Shown here in pieces: positions 39,001 through 47,059 of a stretch of DNA of 64,000 nucleotides; positions within the stretch are counted from its first letter, which is position 1; each line of letters opens with the position of its first letter. The notes under the pieces were generated by a model. That model ran no database searches. It was not told where the DNA came from and saw only the letters and a program-made list of their open reading frames with translations. The DNA comes from a candidate division WOR-3 bacterium (GTDB lineage Bacteria; Hydrothermota; Hydrothermia; Hydrothermales; JAJRUZ01). The translations under genes and the position numbers were made by a program. The DNA lies in NCBI GenBank assembly GCA_039804025.1, contig JBDRZP010000001.1, forward strand, positions 1 to 64,000. Reading direction: 5' to 3'.

Positions 39001-40461
39001 TTATTTTATTAAAATTATTTTTTTAAAAATTTTATCTTTGTTTTTTGTTTTTAAATAAATATAATAATTTCCGGCAGGAAAACGATCCGGTATCCAGTAT
39101 AGTCTATAATAATTTGAAAAACCTTTCAAATTCTTATACAAATTTCTCACCTTCCTTCCACTTATATCAAAAATAGAGATGTCAAAAATTTCTTCTTTAA
39201 CTCCTGCTAATGACAACATGTTAACATTTTTATTTGTGATAATAGATGGAAAAATATAAAATTCTAACTTCGATTTTAAAGGTATATCATTCAACTCAAT
39301 GAATCTAACATATACCTGTCTTTTTTTAGTTATTGTATCCTTAACAATATAAGTAAACCATACTCTTTCTCTAAAATGGTCATAAACAAATTGATTGCCC
39401 GCCATCGATAAAAAACAATTTCCAATTTCAAATTTATATGGTCCATTCCATTTATTATCAAAAAATTGGAGATAAATATTATTGTTTCTTTTTTCCTTTT
39501 TGTACGGAGAATAAACTACCCATATCCTGTTTTCTTTATCAGTGAAAAGATAAGGAGGTATAGTCGATGAAGAACTATCTTCTTCCCATATTTTTGTTAA
39601 ATAGAGATTTGTTAAATTTAAAAAATTTAATGTATATATTCGCAATTTTTTGGGATGTCTAACGGGATATGATAAATCCTTTATTCCATCATAATAAGAA
39701 ATTACATATTCAGTTTTTGTTTGAATAATATTTGAAATTCCAAGATATAGTGTCTCAGGAGGTATAAAAACATCTCGCGCAAAAACATAAGCATCTCCCC
39801 ATCTATCATTTTCAAATCTTCTCAATGAAAGTGCACAAGTATCGTAATCTCTCTCCCTTGCATAAAGTATATTTTCATATAATATCCACATTCGACCTTC
39901 TTTGTCACAGAACAAAGCATGTGTTCCACAAGCTATTTCTTTCATTAAACGGGTAACAAGAAGAGGAGTTGACCACTTTTCTCCATCATAATAAGCTGTA
40001 AATATTGGATAACTTCCATACCAATCTGTTGTCCAGGCAACCCATATATTCCCTTTTAAATCAGGTGCAACCTTATGCCAAAAATCGCAGGATGGAAAAT
40101 CAGGAACATAAATAAGCTCACTTAAACCATTTTCATCAATATATCTGCCAAAAATATCTCTTGCATCACCACCCCAAAACCATATCTTATTATACTTATC
40201 AACAATAGGACCATCCCAGTCATATACTTCCGTATATTCGGGGAAGAAATTTATTGGTTCTGACCATTTTTCGTTTTCAAAATAGTTACAAAAAATATAC
40301 TCATTTCCTTGTGTTCCCCAACATTCCCAAAATACCCATACTTTACCAATTGAATCAATACAAATCCCGCTGTGTGCCCCATAAGCTGTATCAGGAGTAA
40401 TTTTAAAAGGAGGAGAAATTGTTATAGAAAAAAAATATAAAATTGATAAATTACCTATCAT
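39001..40461 (-). CDS. Secreted propeller-like protein with type IX-like sorting domain
   Basis: Short N-terminal hydrophobic segment, then a beta-propeller/sialidase-like body (repeated W-x-x-W/F motifs such as GKVWVFWECWG, GNIWVAWTTDWYG, GRMWILYENILY, NRIWVVYSPYK). The last ~75 residues are a sorting domain with ISIFDISGRKVRNLYKNL ending KIFKKIILIK. It lies 15 bases upstream of the C25 gene and is transcribed from the repeat-borne promoter A, which is placed so close that the mRNA would be leaderless. Confidence 0.72.
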   Translation of the reverse strand: MIGNLSILYFFSITISPPFKITPDTAYGAHSGICIDSIGKVWVFWECWGTQGNEYIFCNYFENEKWSEPINFFPEYTEVYDWDGPIVDKYNKIWFWGGDARDIFGRYIDENGLSELIYVPDFPSCDFWHKVAPDLKGNIWVAWTTDWYGSYPIFTAYYDGEKWSTPLLVTRLMKEIACGTHALFCDKEGRMWILYENILYARERDYDTCALSLRRFENDRWGDAYVFARDVFIPPETLYLGISNIIQTKTEYVISYYDGIKDLSYPVRHPKKLRIYTLNFLNLTNLYLTKIWEEDSSSSTIPPYLFTDKENRIWVVYSPYKKEKRNNNIYLQFFDNKWNGPYKFEIGNCFLSMAGNQFVYDHFRERVWFTYIVKDTITKKRQVYVRFIELNDIPLKSKLEFYIFPSIITNKNVNMLSLAGVKEEIFDISIFDISGRKVRNLYKNLKGFSNYYRLYWIPDRFPAGNYYIYLKTKNKDKIFKKIILIK

Positions 40462-40600
40462 ATATTTAATTATACAAGATTAAAAAAAAAAAAAAAGTCA
40501 AGAGTTTGTAGAATACCATAAAAATATTGAAATTTTCTGTCTCAATAAGATTAAAAGGAGTGCCTTCTACAAAGTGAATTTTTGCTACAATAAAATTATA
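40462..40600 (-). repeat. Direct repeat copy A with promoter
   Basis: About 139 bp that match the segment upstream of the 40947-42608 gene almost base for base: GAATACCATAAAAATATTG, CTCAATAAGATTA, AAGTGCCTT/AGTGCCTTCT and CAAAGTGAATTTTTG. It contains promoter A and, unlike copy B, no palindrome after GAATTTTTG. Confidence 0.8.
40469..40501 (-). promoter_or_regulatory. Promoter A with long T tract in spacer
   Basis: On the minus strand TTGACT (40496-40501), a 21-base spacer that is mostly one T run, then TATAAT (40469-40474), 7 bases before the ATG at 40461. The related copies have spacers of 15 and 18 bases. Confidence 0.6.
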
Positions 40601-40656
40601 GAATATGGGAATAAATGTTGAAAAAATTAAAAAAAGAATATAACCAGAGAATTAAT

Positions 40657-40779
40657 TTAACGCTGCCTTAATTCCTCCACAAGCCATGGTGGACGGTCAG
40701 GTGCCCTTTTCCCGTATAAGGGAAAAGAAAGATATACGACAATGAACCACTTCACTATACACCCAATTTTTCCTTTCAT
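40657..40779 (-). CDS. Small 40-residue secreted-peptide-like ORF
   Basis: A perfect AAGGAGGTG lies just before ATG 40779; that site also encodes the last residues and TGA of the upstream propeller gene, so translation is coupled. The product begins MKGKIGCIVKWFIVVYLSFP, a signal-peptide-like basic plus hydrophobic stretch, then LYG, then a polar tail KRAPDRPPWLVEELRQR. If cut after G23 the mature peptide would be about 17 residues. An 8-bp perfect hairpin (40706-40727) is embedded. No family is recognised. Confidence 0.55.
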   Translation of the reverse strand: MKGKIGCIVKWFIVVYLSFPLYGKRAPDRPPWLVEELRQR

Positions 40780-40782
40780 ATT

Positions 40783-41100
40783 TCACCTCCTTATTTTAAA
40801 AAATTTTTTAACTTCCTTATTTTTACCTTTTAAAAAAATAAAATAAACACCATCTGAAGAAATATTTAATGGTAAAAAATGCTCACCCTTTTCTAAATAA
40901 CCTTTATATAGATCTAATACTTTCCTCCCTGTTATATCAAAAATTTTTAAATAGATGTTTTGTCTCTCAGGCAAAGAAAGATAAGCATAAATGTTCCCTT
41001 CTTTATAATATGGATAAAATTTATAAATATATGTTGTTTCAGGTAAAATCGTATCTGCTTTATAACAATAAATATATCCATGATGGGCAGCAAAAAATAA
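40783..41100 (-). pseudogene. Displaced C-terminal end of PQQ-like propeller protein (sorting domain)
   Basis: From about 41100 this frame gives FFAAHHGYIYCYKADTILPE and then IYLKIFDITGRKVLDLYKG ... KKFFKIRR, i.e. the last propeller blade strand and a type IX-like sorting domain. It continues the 40947-42608 gene in another frame. One extra T in the T run of AATTATTTTTTGCTGCC would restore a single gene of 40783-42608. Confidence 0.75.
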
Positions 41101-42608
41101 TTTTTATAAATAACAGGATATCCCCCGGCTGGATATGGAGACCTTGCATCAGGAAGCAAAACTGTATCAAATACCTCTCCATTTAAAGTTTTAAAACCAT
41201 ATATGTAATCACAATTTGCTACCCAACCTGTATTTTTAATAGTAAAAACAGGACCTACTGCTCCACCACCATTTGTATCTTTTGGTGCTAAATAAAACTC
41301 AAGCCTTTTTTGAGCTGTCTTTGAATCAAAAGAAAAAACCACTGTAATTATTGTATCACCTGACCATTTGCCACAACCAGACCATATCTCATTATTATAT
41401 CCTGATATTGGCGTATTATAAGAATACCCCATATATTTATCTATCTCAAGAGAACCTGTAAATATATTAAATCCAAGGAGTTTGAATCCAAAAAATGACC
41501 ATAATCTATTATCATATATTGATGTGCGCTCTGATGATTTATTGGGTAAAATGTATTTCCATATCAAATCCCCTGTTAATGCATCACGACAGAGTGCTTT
41601 TGTTTGAACAGTATCAGGGTCATGAACCCTTTTTTCCATTATCCCATAAATTTTCCCATCAAAATAAGAAGGCACCTCAGAACCTACAAGTTTTTTGCCC
41701 CATAAAAGTTTTCCTTTTAAAGTATAAGCAAATGTTGCTTCATAACCAATCGGCTCAACCCACCCACGGGCAGGAGCATATACAATTGTATCAACAACAA
41801 TGGGTTGAGCTCCCACAGTCGTTATCGGTTTTGACCATTTTTCATTTCCTGTAAAAGGATCAAGAGCAAAAAATGTTGGTAAACTCTCTGGTGGAATACC
41901 AATAGAAGTTCCTGCAAATAGAATTGAATCATTTGGGTCTAATGCACAATTCCATACATTACTTGTTAAATATTTCTCCCAGATAATCTTTCCTGTTTCA
42001 ATATCCTTTGCCATTATCTTATTCCATTCAGGGGCACCTTTACCTGTAAAAAAAATTCCATGAGAAACGCAGGGAGTAATCTCGGTTGTCCAAGACCCCT
42101 CTCCTCCCCATTTATGTGACCATTTAAATTCAAACGGCTTATATAAAGGGAATGGATAATAATTTGTATGTTGAACATTATACTTCCATGTTCTCCAGGC
42201 GAATCTATCAGGTCCTTTATAACTTTTTATAAGTGAAGGATTTATAAAATAACCTTCATCTATCTTTATTAACCCTTCTTCCTCATTTTCTTTCTCCTTT
42301 GAAAAATCTTTAATCTCTAAATTCTTACCAGAAATAAAATATTCCTCATATTTATCATCAAAAAATAAAAGAAACTTTAAATTGCCCTCTTTTCTCCATT
42401 TATTTTTTGTAAACCATATAAATTCATCTTTTAATTCTTTATAAGGATACTGATTTTTATGAACTGCAACAATATAATTTTTACCTTTATATTCATAAAC
42501 AATCATTATCTTTAAAACCCCTTTCTCTAAATAATAATCTATTTTTACTTTTGTTGAATCAGGAGATAAAAAAGCCTTTATGTAAAAATTGAAAATTATT
42601 ATCATCAT
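40947..42608 (-). CDS. PQQ-like beta-propeller secreted protein (frameshifted near 3' end)
   Basis: Short N-terminal hydrophobic segment, then a ~150-residue N-domain and PQQ/WD-type blades with outer-strand motifs such as AKDIETGKIIWEKYL, ALDPFTGNEKWSKP, CRDALTGDLIWKYIL and FKTLNGEVFDTVLL. The end of this frame, after GYPVIYKNYF, is nonsense (MDIFIVIKQIRFYLKQ); the proper end lies in frame 40783-41100. Promoter B stands 7 bases before the ATG, so the transcript may be leaderless. Confidence 0.75.
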   Translation of the reverse strand: MMIIIFNFYIKAFLSPDSTKVKIDYYLEKGVLKIMIVYEYKGKNYIVAVHKNQYPYKELKDEFIWFTKNKWRKEGNLKFLLFFDDKYEEYFISGKNLEIKDFSKEKENEEEGLIKIDEGYFINPSLIKSYKGPDRFAWRTWKYNVQHTNYYPFPLYKPFEFKWSHKWGGEGSWTTEITPCVSHGIFFTGKGAPEWNKIMAKDIETGKIIWEKYLTSNVWNCALDPNDSILFAGTSIGIPPESLPTFFALDPFTGNEKWSKPITTVGAQPIVVDTIVYAPARGWVEPIGYEATFAYTLKGKLLWGKKLVGSEVPSYFDGKIYGIMEKRVHDPDTVQTKALCRDALTGDLIWKYILPNKSSERTSIYDNRLWSFFGFKLLGFNIFTGSLEIDKYMGYSYNTPISGYNNEIWSGCGKWSGDTIITVVFSFDSKTAQKRLEFYLAPKDTNGGGAVGPVFTIKNTGWVANCDYIYGFKTLNGEVFDTVLLPDARSPYPAGGYPVIYKNYFLLPIMDIFIVIKQIRFYLKQHIFINFIHIIKKGTFMLIFLCLRDKTSI

Positions 42609-42725
42609 GTATTTAATTATACAGAATTGAAAAAAAAGTCAAGAGTTTGTAGAATACCATAAAAATATTGAAATTTTCTGGCTCAATAAGATTACAAGAA
42701 GTGCCTTTTACAAAGTGAATTTTTG
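42609..42725 (-). repeat. Direct repeat copy B with promoter
   Basis: About 117 bp nearly identical to copy A (40462-40600): shared GTCAAGAGTTTGTAGAATAC, ATTGAAATTTTCTG, CAATAAGATTA and CAAAGTGAATTTTTG. Followed at once by an 18-19 base palindrome absent from copy A. Confidence 0.85.
42616..42642 (-). promoter_or_regulatory. Promoter B with short T tract in spacer
   Basis: Minus strand TTGACT (42637-42642), 15-base spacer with a T run, TATAAT (42616-42621), 7 bases before ATG 42608. Confidence 0.6.
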
Positions 42726-42744
42726 CGCACCCTAAAGGGTGCGG
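42726..42744. repeat. REP-like palindrome 1
   Basis: CGCACCC-TAAA-GGGTGCG plus one G. Flanked by GAATTTTTG and CTACCGTAAAATT. In repeat A the same flanks are joined directly (GAATTTTTG-CTACAATAAAATT), so the 19 bases look like a clean insertion. Confidence 0.75.
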
Positions 42745-42832
42745 CTACCGTAAAATTGTGGATGCCATATGATTAAATATAATTAAATGAAATTATGGGG
42801 ATAAAAGAAAAAGGCACTCTTAAAGAATTTTT

Positions 42833-42851
42833 GCGAACCCTAAAGGGTGCG
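42833..42851. repeat. REP-like palindrome 2
   Basis: GCGAACCCTAAAGGGTGCG, preceded by AATTTTT and followed by AATACCATAAAATT, the same flank structure as palindrome 1. Confidence 0.75.
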
Positions 42852-43001
42852 AATACCATAAAATTATAAAATCTTTGTTTTTTTGGAAAATTAAGGGTGA
42901 AGATAATATGAGGGATAATAGAAACAATATTCTAAAAAACTTGTTAATTTATACCTTAAAAGGTGTAGCTTTCCATCTAAAGATTTTATAAAAATGGTAG
43001 G

Positions 43002-43020
43002 CGCGGGCTTTAGGCCTGCG
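43002..43020. repeat. REP-like palindrome 3, inverted
   Basis: CGCGGGC-TTTAG-GCCTGCG, flanked by GGTAGG on one side and AATTTTTACC on the other. Its reverse complement has the same CTACC-side and AATT-side flanks as palindromes 1 and 2, so it is the same family in opposite orientation. Confidence 0.65.
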
Positions 43021-43111
43021 AATTTTTACCTTTTCCCATTATCTAATATCTCTTTAAAATTTTTCATTTAATATTGAATTTTTGCCAATATAAGAAATAT
43101 AAGAAAATTTA

Positions 43112-43606
43112 TTATGGGTTAATTTTGCTGATGAAATTTGCGTCTACCTTGCTCACTACCAATAAACATAAAATTATATCATATCTACTTATCCATATAG
43201 GGAGATTTGGGGCATCTAAAACTCTTAAAGGTGTCCAGCATTTTTCTAATTCAATACCTATTAAGAAAGACAATTTATCCCTTACTTTATAAAAATCTCT
43301 GTAATATAAAAAGCTTCCTATATTTAAATAAGGAGCTTCATCAATAATTTGTGCTCTTGCTCATACCCATCTCTAATCCTAAACTCAAATTTCCTTTCCC
43401 GAAAGGAAACTTTTTTGAAAAACTAATATTTAGGGAGTGAAAATTTCCCTTATGTTTATTTAAATTATAATACCATCTTGAATATTTAAATGAAAATGCG
43501 TAAAAATTTAGCATTTCTTTTTCCAAAAAATGCCAAAAGTGAGATTATAAGAAGATGTGTGTACAGAATGAATTCCATTACCTATCTCACATCCCAATTT
43601 TATCAT
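43112..43606 (-). pseudogene. Decayed outer-membrane-protein gene
   Basis: Three successive frames on the minus strand read as one protein: MIKLGCEIGNGIHS...FGIFWKKK, then MLNFYAFSFKYSRWYYNL...GNLSLGLEMG, then AQIIDEAPYLNIGSFLYYRD...LSFLIGIELEKC. The alternating aromatic strands resemble a barrel. Shifts lie near 43515 and 43360, and most of the 5' part is missing. A third copy of the repeat promoter stands upstream (43693-43722). Confidence 0.6.
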
Positions 43607-43692
43607 AAGGAAAAAAATTAATCAAAAAAAATTCCATTCATTTTACCCCTTTTTTAAATTATATTCCAAATCACTTCCACAATGATAGTTTA

Positions 43693-43722
43693 ATTATATA
43701 GTTATAGAATAAAAAAAGTTAA
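43693..43722 (-). promoter_or_regulatory. Promoter D (third copy) upstream of pseudogene
   Basis: Minus strand TTAACT (43717-43722), 18-base spacer starting with a T run, TATAAT (43693-43698), preceded by the GTAGAATACCATAA repeat tail. The expected ATG after it is absent. Confidence 0.5.
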
Positions 43723-43867
43723 GTGTGTGTAGAATACCATAACTTTTTAGACTTTTGCATAAGTTTTGTTTAAAGATTTATGAAGTTCATATTGAATTTT
43801 TTCTCTTGAATATTTTTTTCTTATCAATGTTTTTGATTTAGAAATTAACTTTTTAAATTTCAGGAAT

Positions 43868-43896
43868 TTGAAATAAATAAAAATTAAAACTATAAT
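43868..43896 (+). promoter_or_regulatory. Promoter of queA
   Basis: TTGAAA (43868-43873), 17-base spacer, TATAAT (43891-43896). The ATG at 43908 is only 11 bases past the -10, so the leader would be 0-5 bases. No ribosome binding site is visible. Confidence 0.65.
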
Positions 43897-43907
43897 AGAT
43901 AACTCTT

Positions 43908-44873
43908 ATGATAAAAATAGATGGAAAAAATATTGCTCTTTTTCCTTCAAAACCCAGAGATTCCTGCAATTTGATGGTTTTAAATCTGAAAGAAAAAAAA
44001 ATTATACACTCAAAATTTTATAATCTTCATAAATTTTTAAAAAAAGGAGATCTTATCATAGTAAACAACACTAAAGTGATACCTGCGAGAATTTTCGGCA
44101 GAAAAGATACAGGCGGTAAGGTAGAGGCACTTTTTGTTAAAAAAATTGATGAAAAAAGATTTTATTCCCTTTTAAAAGGAAAAAATGTTAAAAATTTTTA
44201 TGTGGGAGAATTCAAATTAAATGTTCTTGATAAAAACAAATTTTATATTATTGAAATAGAAAATGGAAATATTGACAAACTTTTAAAAAAATATGGCAAA
44301 ATGCCCCTTCCCCCATATATTAAAAGGGAACCTGTAAAAAAAGATGAATTCTATTACAACTCAATATTTGCAAAAAAAGAAGGCTCAATAGCTGCTCCTA
44401 CTGCTTCACTACACTTTACAAAAAGAGTAATTAAAAAATTAAAAAAAGAAAAAATCGAGATAAAAGAACTTACACTTCATATTGGTCCCTTTACATTTCT
44501 TAGTAATATTGATGATGAAGAAATTATAAAGGAATTTTATGAAATTCCTAAAGAAACCTTAAAGGAAATAGAAAAAACCAAAAAGAATGGTGGAAGGATT
44601 ATTTCAGTGGGAACAACTGTAACAAGAGCTTTAGAAACATGGGGACTTACGGGAAAAAGGAAAGGATATACTGATTTGATAATAAAACCTGGTTTTGAAT
44701 TTAAAGTTACTGACATTTTACTTACAAACTTTCACCTTGAAAATCTCTCCCCTATCCTTTTAACCCTTGCCTTTGTAAAGGATGAAAATTTATTAAGGGA
44801 AAGTTATAAAGAGGCCCTTAAAAGAAATTACAGATTTTATAGCTTTGGTGACGCAATGCTTATAATACCTTAA
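43908..44873 (+). CDS. queA: S-adenosylmethionine:tRNA ribosyltransferase-isomerase
   Basis: Transfers the ribosyl moiety of SAM to preQ1 at tRNA position 34 to make epoxyqueuosine. Conserved IVNNTKVIPARIFG, GKMPLPPYIKR, SIAAPTASLHFT, LHIGPFTFL, SVGTTVTRALE and LLTNFHL are all present. 321 residues, slightly shorter than usual (~340). Stands alone on the plus strand with its own promoter, convergent with pgsA-like. Confidence 0.95.
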   Translation: MIKIDGKNIALFPSKPRDSCNLMVLNLKEKKIIHSKFYNLHKFLKKGDLIIVNNTKVIPARIFGRKDTGGKVEALFVKKIDEKRFYSLLKGKNVKNFYVGEFKLNVLDKNKFYIIEIENGNIDKLLKKYGKMPLPPYIKREPVKKDEFYYNSIFAKKEGSIAAPTASLHFTKRVIKKLKKEKIEIKELTLHIGPFTFLSNIDDEEIIKEFYEIPKETLKEIEKTKKNGGRIISVGTTVTRALETWGLTGKRKGYTDLIIKPGFEFKVTDILLTNFHLENLSPILLTLAFVKDENLLRESYKEALKRNYRFYSFGDAMLIIP

Positions 44874-44874
44874 T

Positions 44875-45414
44875 TTACCCAACTTTTTTTACTTTGTAAC
44901 TTTCCCTCCACAAGATTAAAAAAGTTATAAAATAAGAGGTGGAAGCCAGAAGTATAAAAAAAAGGGATAAAAATACAAGATACTCTTTTAAAGGGAAGTT
45001 AAGTAAATAAAAAATAAAAAGTAAAGAGAGAAAAAAACCTGCCAGTTTACCAGAAATATTTGAACCAATAACTTTTCCTTTCTTCCACAATAAATAACCG
45101 AAAAATAAACTTACAAAATCTCTTAAAAAAAGTATAATAACAAAAAATAAAGGTAAACCTTTAAAAAAATAAAGAGAAACAGAAACTGAATTAAAAAAAA
45201 TCTTATCAATCACATGGTCAAGAATCTTACCAAGTTCAGAACTTTCTTTTCTTTTTCTTGCTATATAACCATCCAGAATATCTGTGATAACAGCAAGAGA
45301 AAGCAAAAATAAAACTATTTTTGATTTATTTTCCTTGATAAAATATATAACAAAAAAAAGGATTGGTAATCTTGTTAAAGAGAGAATATTCTGAATTTTA
45401 AAAAGCTCATTCAT
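44875..45414 (-). CDS. pgsA: CDP-alcohol phosphatidyltransferase, probable phosphatidylglycerophosphate synthase
   Basis: 179 residues, several membrane helices, and the complete D-x2-D-G-x2-A-R-x8-G-x3-D-x3-D signature beginning DILDGYIAR. The N-terminal NILSLTRLPILFFVIY resembles PgsA (N-x-L-T-x-R). The acceptor (glycerol-3-phosphate) is the usual one for this form but is not proven. ATGA overlap with recN. Confidence 0.8.
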   Translation of the reverse strand: MNELFKIQNILSLTRLPILFFVIYFIKENKSKIVLFLLSLAVITDILDGYIARKRKESSELGKILDHVIDKIFFNSVSVSLYFFKGLPLFFVIILFLRDFVSLFFGYLLWKKGKVIGSNISGKLAGFFLSLLFIFYLLNFPLKEYLVFLSLFFILLASTSYFITFLILWRESYKVKKVG

Positions 45415-47057
45415 TTTATACCTTCACTAAGCAATTTTTCAGCAGCATTTAAAGAAGTTTCATCAATTTCCTTACCTGCGATCATCCTTGCAATTTCTCT
45501 TTTTCTTTCTTCTATACTTTTAAGTTCCTTTACTTTAATTATAGTCTTTCCGTTTTTAACATCCTTATAAACATAAAAATGACAATCAGAAAAAGAAGCA
45601 ATTTGTGGTAAGTGAGTTATACAAAAAACTTGTTTTCCCTTCGCCAAAGTTTTTAAATTTTTTCCAACAATTCTTGCAACTTCACCTCCTATTCCTGTAT
45701 CAACCTCATCAAAAAGAAGTATTTTGCTACTTTCCTTTTCAGAAATTAAAGTTTTTATAGCAAGCATTATTCTTGAAAGTTCACCACCTGAGGCAACCCT
45801 TGATAAAGGAAAAGGACTTTTATCCTTTGAAGTTGAAATTAAAAATTCCACCTCATCCTTTCCTCTTTCGTATAAATCTCTTTCATAAAATTTTACCTCA
45901 AATTTTACATATGGGAAACCAAGATTTAAAAGGATCTTTTCGACTTCTTTTTCAAATTCTTTTGCTTTCCTTTTTCTTTCCTTTGATAACATATTAGCCC
46001 TTTCTTCAAGATTTTTTTCCATATCCTTCAAATTTTTCTCCATTTCTTTTATCTTATTTTTTAAAATTTCAAAATTCTCAAGTTCTTTCTTCCATTTTTT
46101 ATATAAAAATAAAAGGCCTTCTTCATCTGTTCTGTGTTTTCTTTTTAAATCCTCAATTTTCTGAAGCAAATTCTCAAGTTCCAAAAGTCTTTTTTCTTCT
46201 TCTTCCTCTTCAAATCTTATCTTTACAAATTCATCAATTGCTTCACCAAGGAGGTTATCTATTTCCTTTAAAAGTTCAAATCCCCTTTTACCTAATTCTT
46301 TAAAAAGATTTTCATTTTTTAATATTCTTCCAATCTTCTTTATAACCGAGTCCTCTCCTTCACCTAATTCGTTCAAAATTTCATTTATTTTTTCATTAAG
46401 CTCTTTCCTTTCATTCAATTTTCTGTATTCGTCAAAAATTTCACTTACATTAATATTCTCAATATCTATTTCTTTCATTTCTTTTATTGAATGTTCCATA
46501 AAATCTTTCATTGTTAATATTCTCTCAAAATCCTTTTGAAGTTCATTGTATTCTTTTAAACTTTTTTTGTAAGAATTAAAAAGTTTTTCAAATTTTTCAC
46601 TTTCTTCTGTTATAAAAGAATATCTATCAATTATATCAAGGTAATTTCTTTTATTAAGAAAGTAAAACTGAGAACTCTGTCCATGAATTTCAATTATCTT
46701 ATCAAATATCTCCTTCAGTATAGATAAAGATACAGGGACTCCATTAACTCTTATTTTAGAAACTTTCTCTTCAGGATAAAGTATTCTTTGAACAGATATT
46801 TCTTCTTCAACAGGAATTTCATATTTATCAAAAATTTCTTTATCAGGTTCAAATTTAAAAATACCCTCAACATAAACTTCCTTCAAACCTTCAAATATAC
46901 TCCAGTCAACTCTTTCACCCTTTAAGAGCAAAAGGGATTCAAGAATCATTGATTTTCCAGCACCTGTTTCTCCTGTGAAACATATAAATCCTTCCTTGAA
47001 GGAAAGTTCTATTTCCTTTATTAATATGTAATTTTTAAGATGAAGGTATAATAGCAT
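45411..47057 (-). CDS. recN: DNA repair protein RecN
   Basis: SMC-like ATPase for double-strand-break repair: Walker A FTGETGAGKSMILESL at the N-terminus, a long central coiled coil (~150-380), the ABC signature region VASGGELSRIMLAIKTL and Walker B ILLFDEVDTGIGGEVA at the C-terminus. 548 residues, normal. nadK directly upstream is a classic pairing. Confidence 0.95.
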   Translation of the reverse strand: MLLYLHLKNYILIKEIELSFKEGFICFTGETGAGKSMILESLLLLKGERVDWSIFEGLKEVYVEGIFKFEPDKEIFDKYEIPVEEEISVQRILYPEEKVSKIRVNGVPVSLSILKEIFDKIIEIHGQSSQFYFLNKRNYLDIIDRYSFITEESEKFEKLFNSYKKSLKEYNELQKDFERILTMKDFMEHSIKEMKEIDIENINVSEIFDEYRKLNERKELNEKINEILNELGEGEDSVIKKIGRILKNENLFKELGKRGFELLKEIDNLLGEAIDEFVKIRFEEEEEEKRLLELENLLQKIEDLKRKHRTDEEGLLFLYKKWKKELENFEILKNKIKEMEKNLKDMEKNLEERANMLSKERKRKAKEFEKEVEKILLNLGFPYVKFEVKFYERDLYERGKDEVEFLISTSKDKSPFPLSRVASGGELSRIMLAIKTLISEKESSKILLFDEVDTGIGGEVARIVGKNLKTLAKGKQVFCITHLPQIASFSDCHFYVYKDVKNGKTIIKVKELKSIEERKREIARMIAGKEIDETSLNAAEKLLSEGIK

Positions 47058-47059
47058 AT

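Larger units (their letters stand above)
42609..43907. other. 1.3-kb non-coding stretch
   Basis: Between the start of the propeller gene and queA. It contains repeat B and its promoter, three clear REP-like palindromes (42726, 42833, 43002) and one decayed (about 42952-42966), an outer-membrane-protein pseudogene (43112-43606), a third copy of the repeat promoter (43693-43722) with the GTAGAATACCATAA tail, and the queA promoter. No intact gene on either strand. Confidence 0.7.

Noticed and set aside
42805-42835. Sigma-54 promoter (GGCAC ... TTGC)
   Set aside because: The distance between GG and GC is far from the required 10 bases.
42726-43020. CRISPR array
   Set aside because: Palindromes are few, unevenly spaced, partly inverted, and no unique equal-length spacers or cas genes occur.
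43074-43292. 72-codon plus-strand ORF in the non-coding stretch
   Set aside because: It opposes the outer-membrane-protein remnant, has no RBS, and shows no domain.
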